Below, piece by piece: positions 32,362 to 42,323 of a DNA stretch of 53,396 bases. Numbering within the stretch: position 1 is the stretch's first letter; every line of letters starts with the position of its first letter. Position numbers and translations under genes: made by a program. The stretch is from Scenedesmus sp. ARA3. Its lineage: Eukaryota; Chlorophyta; Chlorophyceae; Sphaeropleales; Scenedesmaceae. The stretch lies in NCBI GenBank assembly GCA_004335835.1, contig RWJK01001825.1:1-53396 (forward strand), in the 5' to 3' direction. The notes beneath the pieces are model-generated. The model had not been told where the DNA came from. It was given only the letters and a program-made list of their open reading frames with translations, and ran no database searches.

Positions 32362-35349
32362 TCAAACAGCCTGCGATGCTTGCTGGCAGCAGCATACGCG
32401 CTTTCCACCTGCACAGAGGGTCATGTACAACGTTCATGCATGCAAGCGTCCATGTGTCAGTGGCAAATGTGCTGCACCTCTGCCTATTGCCATGAGCAGC
32501 GTGGCCAAGTCACGTGATGCAACGAGATCAAAGGCGCGCTCTGTACATGTTGGCAGCCGAAATGCAAGCACCTGTACTGCTGCCTGTGCCTCTGCTAGCT
32601 GCTCCTGCTTCTCTGCCAGTGATGCTGCAGCATCCTCCCCTGGAGCATCTGGCCGGCCATCCATGCGGGAAGCATAGTCAACTTCAAAGCGCAGCCGCAG
32701 CACATTGTTCCTGCAAGCATCATGGAAGCAGATTTGCAACACTGTTCCAAGAGCGGATCCACGGCAGGACATGCGGGACGAGAGCACTTTCGCACTGGAA
32801 CTTGTGCTGCGGCTTCTTCAGATGCCCGGCCCTGATGGATCTGCATCTGCATGCTCTGCATGCTTGGGACACAAACTGCTGCTGCTGCTGCTGATTGCTG
32901 TGTTTCTTGTCTCTGGTGCCCCCAGCACAGCTCAGCTGTCCTGACGCGTTCGATGTTGTTACTAACGACACACACACCTCAGGTCCTGCAGCTCCTGCTC
33001 CGCCTCCTTCTCTGCTGCCACCTCAGCTGCCAGCACTGCCTGCTGCTCCTGCAGCTCAGCAAGCTGCAGCCGCACCGCCTGCGCGCACTTGGCAGCAGTG
33101 GCGTCCCTGCAGGACAAAACGAGCAGTACAGCAGATACAGTAATGAGATGAAGGGGTTACCCATGTCAAGCTTCCTTGGTGTTCGTCTCCTCCAAGGCTG
33201 CGACACGCACGGCAGCAAACACATGCGTGCATGGCAGCAAGTGGCTGCTGCCTTGTCTGCTGCAGTGCTGCTACCTGTTCGGTGCTAGGAACTCATCCAA
33301 CATCCAGCTGTGTTCACGTTTCCGCGCTGCCGCGTGTTTGCGCCATGTTTGCCATGAAGCTGCTGCCACTGCTACAGTGCTGCTACTGGTCCCAACAAGT
33401 CAAAAGTCCATATACCAGCTGTGCTCACTTTTCCGCGCTGCCGCGTGCGCGTGCCATGCTCACCATGAAGCTGCTGCCACTGCTACAGTGCTGCTGCTGC
33501 TGCTGGTGCTCGTTCCAACAAGTTCAAAAGTCCATATACCAACCGTGCTTACTTTTTCGCGCTGCCGCGTGCGCGTGCCATACTTGCCATGAAGCTGCTT
33601 GCCACCGCTGCTACAGTGCTTCTACCCTCTCAGCAAGTCCTACTAAACGCATGTACATGCACAAAACTCTACTCACTATTCCGCGCTGCCGCGTGTGTGC
33701 GCCATACTAGCTATGAAGCTGCTGCCTTGCCACTGCTACAGTGCTGCTGACAATCTATGCTCGGCAATGCATATGTATATGCCAGTCGTACTCACTTTTC
33801 CGCGCTGCCACGCGCCCGTGCCATGCTTGCCATGAAGCTGCTGCCGCCGCTACTGCTGTCGCCGCTGTCCTCACCAGCCCTGCTGGCCAGCTGTCCCAGC
33901 TCCGTTTGAAGCGTTGTTATTTTGCGGTTCAGTGCGTCCAGGGCTTCTGGCGCTGAGCCGGCCTCCATCTTGACCTGCAGGAAGCACACATGACAGCAGG
34001 TGTGGTGGGTCAGGGCTGTGCTATGGCAGTGATCAAGTGCTATTGTGAACACGGCATCTCTTCCTGCCAGGCCCTGGCTAGAGGTACACCAGCACAGCCC
34101 TCTGGCAGGAAGTGTAGCTGTTGCCACTTCCTTGTCCTGGTTCAAACCAAGCATGCTGCCAGATTGCTGACAGCACCAGTGCCGCAGCATCCGCAGCTGC
34201 ATCAAACCCCCACCTGTGCTGCTGCCTCGTCCAGGCAGTCGATCGCCTTGTCAGGCGCCTGCTGATGAGCACGCTAACAGCCGAAGCAACCGCTTGCAAA
34301 CAGCGTCGAAAAGTCTGCACCCCGCACCTGCGCTGCTGCCTCGTCCAGGCAGTCTATTGCCTTACCAGGCAGGAACGCACAACCAACAAACAGCAAAAGA
34401 ACCGATTGCATGACAGCTTGTCTGATATCCAATTCCCACCTGTGCTGCTGCCTCGTCCAGGCAGTCAATCGCCTTGTCAGGCAGGTGGCGCCCGCTGATG
34501 TAGCGCGCCGACAGCTGCGCTGCTGCCAGCAGGGCCGCCTCGCTGATGGTGACGCCGTGGTGGCGCTCATAGCGGGGGCGCAGGCCTCGCAGGATTGATG
34601 TGGCCTGCTCCACGTTTGGCGGGTCGACAGCAACCTGCAAGGGACAGCAGCAAGGCATTGCATGGCAGTTAAAGCAAGTATGGGTGTCAACAGAACTGTC
34701 AGCTTGATTCACACAGCACAAAGCACATACGTCTGAGGCTCCGCACAGCACCTATGCTGGCTGCTGCATCATTGGTCAGGCGCTGGTAACTCTCGGTCAA
34801 CTCTCTGTTAACTCTCGGTCAACATCTGGTCGAATGATGCTGATGAGTTTGCCGCTTTCACCTGCTGGAAGCGCCGCCCCAGCCCAGGGTCGTTTTCAAA
34901 CCATCAGCATGCACTTGTTCGGACTGCTAATGCCCGATCAAACTGCTGGTCAAACTGCCGGTCAAACTTCTGTCAAACATAAGTAGCCTCCAGTGCTCAC
35001 CTGCTGGAAGCGCCGCTCCAGCCCTGGGTCCTTCTCGATGGTCTTCTTGAACTTGTCGGGACTGCTGCAGCCAAGGCAGCGCAGCGTGCCGCGCGCCAGC
35101 GCAGGCTTGAGGATAGCGCTGCCATCCAGCATGGAGGCACCCTGCAGAAAGACGATTCCCAGTGCATGATGCAAGTCCCCGTTGTTGTCATTGATCGGTC
35201 ATACTTGTGGATGCAGCTGATCAAGATCATTTTCAATTGCTTATGGCTGGCAGCTGCTGTGTCACTTGTGTACTGTGCAAGCAACTGCTGCTCATATCAC
35301 AGGGCAGATAACTTTGAGCTGCAACAGCAGCAGCCGGTGCTGGTGCTGA

Positions 35350-35388
<39 letters not shown>

Positions 35389-36847
35389 GGTCCCACCTGC
35401 TGTGCTGCGTTGGGCACCAGGTTGTGGATGTCATCGATGAACAGGATGATGTTGCGCGACGACTCAGCAACCTCCACACACACAGCCTTCAGCCGCTCCT
35501 GCAAGCACAACAGCAGCAGGCCATGCACACAACGGCAACTTGCAGGACTGGGTGCCAACTGCAACTGTACACCTACAGGATACTTCTGGTAAACCAGCTG
35601 CATGCATGCCGCAGCAGCCTGACTGACTGCTGGTTGGACACCCTGCTGTTGCTCTTGCTCTTGGAAACCGCAGCTAGCGCAGCACAGCTGGCCCACCTCA
35701 AATTCCCCGGGCATCATGCAGCAAGTGCTGCCAGGTCCAGCTCCAGCATAAAACACATCAAAGGCAAACCCTTCGAACACACAGAAGCGCAGCAAAGTCC
35801 CACCTCGAACTCCCCAGGCATCATGCAGCCGGCAGCAAGTGCTGCAAGGTCCAGCTCCAGCAGCGAGGCACCCAGCAGCCCTGGCGGCACGTCACCAGCC
35901 ACGATGCGCTGCGCTAGGCCCTCCACGATTGCTGTCTTGCCCACACCTGTTGCGCACAGCAGAAAGGCAGCGGTGTCACGCAGAGAGTCAGTGCGGGCAC
36001 GTCACCAGCCACGATGCGCTGCGCCAGGCCCTCCACGATTGCTGTCTTGCCCACACCTGTTGCGCACAGCAGAAAGGCAGCGGTGTCACGCAGAGAGTCA
36101 GTGCGGGCACGTCACCAGCCACGATGCGCTGCGCCAGGCCCTCCTCGATTGCAGTCTTGCCCACACCTGGCCACAGCAGCAGCAGCAGCAGCAGCAGCAG
36201 CGCAGCAAAAGCAGTCAATGACAGCTGTATCAACAACAGTGCGCCGCAGCAGGAGCAACAAAAAGCCATCACTGACCTCATTACTATCTGGTGCATGTCC
36301 TTATCCGATGTTCCCTCACATGGCTCGCCCAACAACACCAGTTGTTCTTGGTGCGGCGGAGCACGAGCAACTACCAGCACTGTCTCTGCTTGCTCTAACA
36401 CAGTGTTGGTTCCCTGCTATTTTTATTGACGCTCCCGCACCTGGTTCGCCCACCAGCACGGGGTTGTTCTTGGTGCGCCGCAGCAAGATGTGGCACAGCC
36501 GCCGCAGCTCGCCATCCCTGCCCACCAGCGGGTCCAGCTGCCCACGCCGTGCTGCTGCTGTCAAGTCATTGGTGAACTTGTCGAGGACTGACTCGCCATC
36601 CATGACGCCACCAGGCGGCTGCATTTCAAAATAGCAAAAAAGGGCAGCATACAAAGTAGTGAGGACAGCCTACTTTGTTGTGCTGCTGCTGCTGTCAGGT
36701 TGTTGGTGCACTTGTTAAAGACTGACTCGCCGTGCATGACGCCACCAGGCGGCTGCAGATGAGGCAGAGAATGCATAACTTTTGGTAAAAGATGCACCGA
36801 AAGGACGCATACTCAGGGCTGCCGAGCATTTGCCATGTGTGCATGCG

Positions 36848-36879
<32 letters not shown>

Positions 36880-37893
36880 CTTCTGCCGCTGTTGTGGGGT
36901 TCGGGCTGGACCAGCGCTGACTGACATGGCTGGTTGCAGCAGATCCCCAAGCAGGCTGTGCAACTGCACTTGAGTGCAGCCGACTGCTGAGCATAACACA
37001 GCACAAGCTGGAAGGCTGCATGCTGCTAGGGTTTCACTGCATGGCCTGCCCACCAGAGTTTCGTTGTGCCTGTTTGCAACTGAAGGCACAGAAGCATGTC
37101 ACCATGCTCCATCCCACGTGACAGGCAATGCATGCAACATGGACCCTCAGGTGCACTGCTGCTTTGGCCAGCGTGGATTGGCTGCTGGCAGTGTGTAGAG
37201 CATTCACCAGCTGGCGAGCCGACAGTCTATGATAACAGCAGTCATCAACATGTTTCCAGCAAGGAATATACTGCGGCATCAGCTGTCAGCTTACCATCAG
37301 CATCTGCTTCATAGTTGCCTCCAGCTCTGCTTTTGTCAGCTGGTCCCCACCGCCACCACCGCTGCCACCACCGCCCTGCACTTTCTCCAGCGCGCTGTTC
37401 AGGTGGTCAACTGTCAGCACAGGAGAGGAGTTCTCCTGCTGGATTGCCTGCGCCCGGCTGAGAACGTACTCCACATCTGGCCCAATAACCTGATGAGCAG
37501 CAGTAGCAGCGGCACATCAACAGATGGCAGCCAAGTGCAGGAGATACGGCTTTGCCTAGCCCATGCAAGCAGCTAAGATTTACAACATGCTAAACCCAAA
37601 TCATGTGAAGCTGGACATAGATGGCAGGGAGAGTTACCAGCTGAGAAATGCATGCACGTTTGTCACGCATAAGGTGCGCCCGCACACCCAAGCAGTTCGC
37701 GTCATTGGCTACCACAGGTGCTGCTGCTACACAATCACGTTCATTAACGTATTTCAACTGCAATCGCACGCACCTCCTCGGCATAGCGTCTGCGAGGCTT
37801 CAGGTACACCGATGCCAGGCTGCAGGCACTGAGGGCCACCCCAGCAGCACTCAGAGCCAGGTACAGGCTCTCTCTGTCTACGGTCTTACTCAT
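27831..37893 (-). CDS. ClpB/Hsp104-family AAA+ disaggregase, membrane-anchored, divergent first ATPase domain
   Basis: Eighteen exons in phase give 955 residues: 37774-37893, 37295-37489, 36441-36618, 35804-35946, 35397-35498, 35001-35141, 34440-34634, 33796-33974, 32978-33106, 32572-32710, 32224-32304, 31865-32001, 31259-31382, 30861-30968, 30492-30605, 30115-30254, 29309-29477 and 27831-28304. Order: short N-terminus with a hydrophobic helix (residues about 11-32, then KPRRR); a shortened Clp_N-like helix; Gly linker; NBD1 with Walker A GEPGVGKTA; coiled-coil M domain (about 360-500), which marks the ClpB type; NBD2 with [12 protein letters not shown], pore loop [28 protein letters not shown] and sensor-2 GARPVKRA; and a long Ala/Lys/Ser-rich tail ending FDSDAE. 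NBD1 is odd: the pore loop is [12 protein letters not shown] instead of GAKYRGEFEERL, and Walker B is LFIDDIHN instead of LFIDEIH. NBD2 looks fully active. Location is unknown; the anchor argues against a plain cytosolic Hsp101. Nine or more exons have edge arrays. Confidence 0.9.
28439..29372 (-). repeat. Donor-side array of ClpB-like exon 17 (about six copies)
   Basis: The 3' edge ([17 protein letters not shown] plus GTG) ends at 29309 (complete), 29175, 29018, about 28813 (donor GT lost), 28573 and 28439, so most spacings are near 135 bp or twice that. Downstream intron sequence (ACCACCCTGACTACAGACCC) is repeated with it. This is one of the longest arrays in the window. Confidence 0.88.
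29686..30195 (-). repeat. Donor-side array of ClpB-like exon 16 (four copies)
   Basis: The edge encoding [15 protein letters not shown] ends at 30115 (complete), 29978, 29840 and 29686, spacing 137, 138 and 154 bp. All four keep the AG|GT donor. The most distant copy preserves about 80 bases of exon. Confidence 0.9.
30269..30313 (+). repeat. CAG run before the ClpB-like exon 16 acceptor
   Basis: About fourteen CAG units (CTG in the gene's sense), ending shortly before CATGCTCCCTGCAG| of the exon starting at 30254. Confidence 0.88.
31618..31930 (-). repeat. Donor-side array of ClpB-like exon 12 (three copies)
   Basis: The edge [20 protein letters not shown] ends at 31865 (complete), 31759 and 31618, all with AG|GTGTG. 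Spacing is 106 and 141 bp. Confidence 0.88.
32006..32046 (-). repeat. Intronic GGTCAAAC minisatellite, locus 1
   Basis: Three to four 11-12-bp units of CTGGTCAAAC type on the minus strand, directly before the exon 12 acceptor of the ClpB-like gene. The same motif recurs at 34775-34978 and 43978-44050. Confidence 0.75.
33318..33850 (-). repeat. Five-copy donor-side array of ClpB-like exon 8
   Basis: The edge encoding [16 protein letters not shown] ends at 33796 (complete), 33677, 33553, 33429 and 33318, spacing 119, 124, 124 and 111 bp. All five keep the donor GT (the outermost as GTGAAC), while intervening intron is repeated less well. Confidence 0.92.
34214..34492 (-). repeat. Donor-side array of ClpB-like exon 7 (three copies)
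   Basis: The edge [13 protein letters not shown] ends at 34440 (complete), 34328 and 34214, spacing 112 and 114 bp, each followed by GT. A copy of the exon 6 donor edge (LERRFQQ) lies near 34860-34900. Confidence 0.9.
34775..34978. repeat. Intronic GGTCAAAC minisatellite, locus 2
   Basis: Degenerate CGGTCAACTCT and TGGTCAAACTG units in two clusters (about 34780-34835 and 34935-34978) in the intron between exons 6 and 7 of the ClpB-like gene. Confidence 0.65.
35690..36166 (-). repeat. Array around ClpB-like exon 4 with near-perfect 110-bp units
   Basis: Acceptor-side edges ([20 protein letters not shown]) start at 35946 (complete), 36056 and 36166, exactly 110 bp apart. The 110-bp units 35941-36050 and 36051-36160 differ at only two bases, so this is the youngest duplication in the window. 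A donor-side copy (CMMPGEFE) lies at about 35695-35750. Confidence 0.92.
36315..36755 (-). repeat. Edge copies on both sides of ClpB-like exon 3
   Basis: An acceptor-side copy ([20 protein letters not shown]) starts about 36755, 137 bp before the complete exon (36618). A decayed donor-side copy of [13 protein letters not shown] lies near 36315-36375. Confidence 0.8.
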
Positions 37894-38307
37894 AGTTAAA
37901 GCAAGACTGAAGAACAGCAAATTCAAGCTAAGCTTCGGCTGCGGTCACTCATGCACCACCTGTTTGTGCCGGCATGCACGCGGTGTGTGATAAAACTTGA
38001 AGTTTTGTGCTACAGCACTTTGACGCGTACAGCATTAATGGTGACGTGACTGCTGTCTTCCTGACTGGGTGCTCGATGCACGGTGTTCTGCATGTGACAC
38101 CATTCCTCACTGGCCTGCCTGGAGAGCGTCGATCAATGCTCTTTCGGAACCGCGTTTGACCATATGCCATCATTCTTTCGGTATACATAGTTGCACAAGC
38201 ACTGCTTTTACGAAATTCACCGACAGTACTTCGGTTGCAGCAGCAACCACCTGCTGAAAGTGCACAGCAGCTCAGCCTACTTGTTATAGGGCAACACAGG
38301 TGTAAAC
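37894..38307. promoter_or_regulatory. Shared divergent 5' region, ClpB-like gene and SAYSvFN gene
   Basis: The two start codons lie 414 bp apart on opposite strands, a compact bidirectional promoter. No clear heat-shock element array or TATA box was recognised by eye. Confidence 0.55.
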
Positions 38308-40345
38308 ATGACAACAGTGCTGCTCAGAACCGTCACTGGAGCCGTGCATGAGATAACCCTGGAAACTCCAGTGCATGTAAGGGGTGGGCAACATGAGCAC
38401 ACAACTTGTCTGTGAACATGTGTATTGCGCAAGGCATGCGCCAGCAACTTCATCTGTATCAGCTGAGCACATATGCCGTCTTGTTGACCAAGATACAGTC
38501 AATGTAATGCTAATGGTGGCTAGACCATAGCAGCTGCCTGGGTATTCTCCCCAGAAGCAGCAGCAGCACCTGCACCTGCACCTGCACCACCACCACTCTC
38601 TTCTGCTTGTTGCTAAACGGCTGCTGGCAGCGCAACAACATACATGGACCAGCCAAGTGCGCACAACATAACACCATCAAGCGATGGATTAGCAACAACG
38701 GCAGCAGCACTGTTGGAGTTGCCCGCATGCAGATGCGGCTGCAGCACCAGCAGCAGCTCTGTGCTGCTGCTTGCTTGCAGGAAACCACATGGTGGCACCT
38801 TTGTTGACGCAGCACACCATGTGAATTATGCTGTGCATATGTATGCATGTTATTCCCTGCAGGTGGACCAGTTGTACAAGCAGGCAGCTGCAGCACTCAA
38901 GCTACCAGAAGACAAGTTCAAGCTCGTGCAAAAAGGCACAACAATAACAAACAGCGCTGCTGCGGCAGCGTCGCGGCTGGTCGGCAGCAACGCAGCAGCA
39001 GTCAGCAGCAGCAGCAGTGGAGGCGCAGGGCTGTTTGGTGCACGGCAGCGGCCGAGTGCAGTGGTGCACCTGAGTGCCGGCGGTGAGCGCGGACAGGCAG
39101 CAGCAAGCATGCCAGTGTACCATTGTCAGGTGTCCCAGCTGCACCTGTGTCAGCAGCAGCCAGCTTTCAAGCTGCAGCTGTTGTGCCTCATTTGCAAACA
39201 TAATTGGGCGCGTTTGACTTGCAGATGACCTGCTGGCCCGTGCTGCGTATCCCATGGATGCTGCTGTCCTCACCCTCCTATTCGAGAGAGGATAGTTGCA
39301 TGTGGGTCCTGGCACCATATTGGATGAAAATGTGCCAAAACGTTGTGGCACATAAGCTCCGCAGGTATGAGCCACAACAGGTTGAACACATGGTCTGAGC
39401 CTATTGTCACTCTTGCTCGATTGCCCTTGCAGACGTGCTGCTGGTGGTGCCGCAACTTAGGGGCCCCAGTGAGCGGCTGCAGCGCGCAGCAGCTGAGGCA
39501 GCAGGCGTGGAGCTGGGTGACGATGACGATGACAACGCAGCGCTGCGCTTCAGCCTAAGACCTGGAGCAGCAGCATGGGAGGCGTGGCTGGCACGCTTCC
39601 TGCAGGTGGGTTGAGTGTGGTGTCGTAGCAAACTCTCTGCCTGGAGATGACGATCATGCAGCGCTGTGCTTCAGCGTGAGCACGGTGTTTTGGCAGACAC
39701 GGACAGCAGGTGCGGGCAAGGCGTGCCGCTTGCCTGTGGTGGGCTGCTGCGTGGTGCTGGCGGCTGCAAGGCTTGCACGTGTGCGTACGGGTTGGCAGCA
39801 CTCTGGGGCAGCAACGCTTAATCTCTGCAGGATCCTGCAGATCGCAGAGAGACGCACACAGTGCAGCTGCGTGTGTGGCTTGCCCAGACATGCTACTGCT
39901 TGGTTGGTCACTGCGTGTGCCTTGCCTGCACCCGTAAAAAGCATGTTCAACCTGCGCTGCCTTCTCTACTTGCACGGCTGTGTGCTGCATCGCCTCCTAC
40001 CTACACCCACAGTCTGCTTCATGCATGCCCTTCTCCTTGCAATGCTTGCAGGAAAAGTGCCATGCGCCTGAGCTGCTGCTGGTGTGGCTCTTCCAAATAG
40101 GCCCTGCACGGCTACTGATCGCTGCAGCAGTGCTTGCGGGAGCTCGGCTGGTGTATAACTGGGATCCGGGGTTCAGCGCAGTGTACCTGCTGCTGGCGAT
40201 GATTGCGACAATGTATGCAAACCTTGGAACCAAGCAGGAGGGCGAGGCCAGTGCATACAGCGTGTTCAACCCGGGGGTGCGGCGGCTGCCTGGGCAGCTG
40301 GATGCGGATGAGATAGACAGGCAGATACGGCAGGGGCAGATGTGA
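38308..40345 (+). CDS. SAYSD1: SAYSvFN-domain protein with N-terminal ubiquitin-like segment
   Basis: SAYSvFN proteins are small ER membrane proteins; animal SAYSD1 has been linked to clearing translocation-stalled nascent chains at UFMylated ribosomes. Exons: 38308-38376, 38863-39082, 39433-39605 and 40052-40345, 251 residues in phase. The N-terminus MTTVLLRTVTGAVHEITLET then VDQLYKQAAAALKLPEDKFK and LVQKGTTI has the strand-strand-helix pattern of a ubiquitin-like fold (inference). A Ser/Ala-rich stretch and a DDDDD cluster follow. The C-terminal exon has two hydrophobic segments (LLIAAAVLAGARLVYNW; VYLLLAMIATMYANLG) and the signature EASAYSVFNPGVRRLPGQLD, ending EIDRQIRQGQM. Family assignment rests on the near-verbatim SAYSVFNPG block and its downstream LDA-x-EIDRQ helix. 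Copies of the tail follow the stop codon. Confidence 0.88.
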
Positions 40346-40641
40346 CCAGTCAACGCCAAAAAGTCAATCGTAACATACATTGGATTGGTGTGAAGCAGCT
40401 GTTGGAGCAGTGGCACCCTGCCGCTGCTGTGATGCCCCGTGCTGCTGTGGCAGCTGGATGCGGATGAGATAGGCAGGCACATACGGCAGGGGCAGATGCG
40501 ACCAACTGGTGTGCGAGCAGGTGTCACAGCATAGACACCCTGTCACTGCTGTGACACCAGCCACTGCTGTGATGCCAGGTGCTGCTGTGGCAGCTGCATG
40601 CGGATGAGATCAACAAGCAGATACGGCAAGGGCAGATGTGA
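40280..40641 (+). repeat. Stop-codon copy array of the SAYSvFN gene
   Basis: The last ~70 coding bases (QLDADEIDRQIRQGQM plus TGA, stop ending 40345) are repeated with ends at about 40501 (TGA changed to CGA) and 40641 (TGA kept). Spacing is 156 and 140 bp. An intervening GCTGCTGTGGCAG segment is shared by the two copies. Confidence 0.88.
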
Positions 40642-42302
40642 TGGTGCAGCTGGCTGGTCGGATTCGCTAGACCATTTAAATGTTTGGCACTTTGCTAGAG
40701 CAGTGTTTGTGATCGTTGCCTCACAATGCAGCACTGGAGCTGAGGTGGAGGCAGTGCTGTTGTACTGTGCTTGCAAGCGTCGCTGTGATTCTTCAAGCGA
40801 TCGGTGCAGCTGACCACGGCTATTGAAGCATCCTTTGTCGTAGTACACAAGTTGATGTCAACACAGGATGTGGCTGTAGCTGTTGATGATGTGCAGAAGC
40901 GTGGCTGCATGGCAGCATGCGTGTACTATTGGTTCTGCTCAGGTTCTCACTAAGGCATGTGTGTGGCGGCATGTTGCGGCTGGTGATCCCTGTGCCACAG
41001 GGGCAACGGTTGCCACGTGTTGCCAACAGGGCAGTGCCCTCTAGGGCTGACAGTCGTATGCAAATGCGATACACAGCATGGATGTTACCTACCAACCTGG
41101 CTATAGCGTAGCTACGCCTTCAATATCGTAATACATAATCCCAGTGGTCCCCTGCTAGCCTCCCACTTTTCAGCGGAAGGGCTCTCGGACAGGAAGCAAT
41201 TGCAAACTCATCTAGTAACATAGTACAGCCCAATCATTGCCACTAACTGCCTCACTGAGCCAGTTGAACTGGCAGTGCCTACCCACCCAGCTGGTTGCCT
41301 GCAGCCGAGCAGGCAGAAGTACAGAGCGCCGGCAGATGTGCTTGTCATGAGCTGAGGCAGCCGCTGCCTGCAGCCGCTGCCACAGCGGCAGTGATTACTG
41401 GTGGTCAAAGCTCGTCAGAGCATGCGTGTCACTGGTGTGATGGCCTCGTTGCTCTGCCGGAGCAAGCTTGCTAGCAAGCCACTTAAGTTGCTGTGCGTGA
41501 TGCACAGCCAGCCAATCCCACCTCAGCTGTGGTGGCACCTCCGTGCTACAGCAGCGCAATAGATCCAGCCATGCAAGTACAGCTGAACCATCAAATACAC
41601 CACAAAGTATGAAGCACTGCATGATGGGGCATGTGCCGTAGTACAATGGCCATGCCTCCGCACTTCACTAAGTGTGAAGACAATAACATGACGTCATAAC
41701 GAAGTGGCGTGTGCTGTGATGGCTGGTAGGCGGTACTGGGAATCAGCACATGCATGCACCACATGATGCGCAATCAAAGTGTGTACGGCATGAAATGCTG
41801 TAGAAGCCACGCACGGACAGCAGGCTGTGCCTCAACATACACAAACATGCTTGTGTACAGTGTATGCTGTCATGGATCACGTGTCAGACAAATTGCAAGG
41901 GCCAGCCCGGCATATATGTTATATAGCACATGGGCAGCAATTCGGCAACTTGCAAGGGCCAACCCAGCACCTCTTTGTCAACAAGGGAGGCAATGCTGCA
42001 TGGAATGCTTCACAACGTGTCTCACTACAGGCCCAACGAACAGCTGTTGACCGAATCTTAATCTGGCTGCACCTATACCACCTACAAGACACTCATCTTC
42101 CTCTCAAAACTATCACCATGACACTTGCGGTGCCAAGTAAATTATCCGAAAAGACATTACAAGCAGTTGGCGACTTGCCAACCTGCTATCAAATCGCCCC
42201 AGACAGAAGACACAGAAGACTTAACCAACCTGATCGGTTACGGCTGCTGCAGGCACCCTTGCTGCACAAACATGGATGTCCTGCTGCATCCTCACCTAGT
42301 CT
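40642..42302. other. Intergenic between convergent SAYSvFN and S9 peptidase genes
   Basis: About 1.7 kb with no supported gene. ORFs here are short and compositionally unremarkable, and there are no edge arrays, which supports its being non-genic. Confidence 0.5.
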
Positions 42303-42307
42303 TTACA
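42303..42307 (-). terminator. Putative poly(A) signal TGTAA of the S9 peptidase gene
   Basis: Sense TGTAA about 17 bases after the stop at 42324. This would give an unusually short 3' UTR, so a later signal may be used instead. Confidence 0.35.
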
Positions 42308-42323
42308 TTGCAGCTTTGCATGC

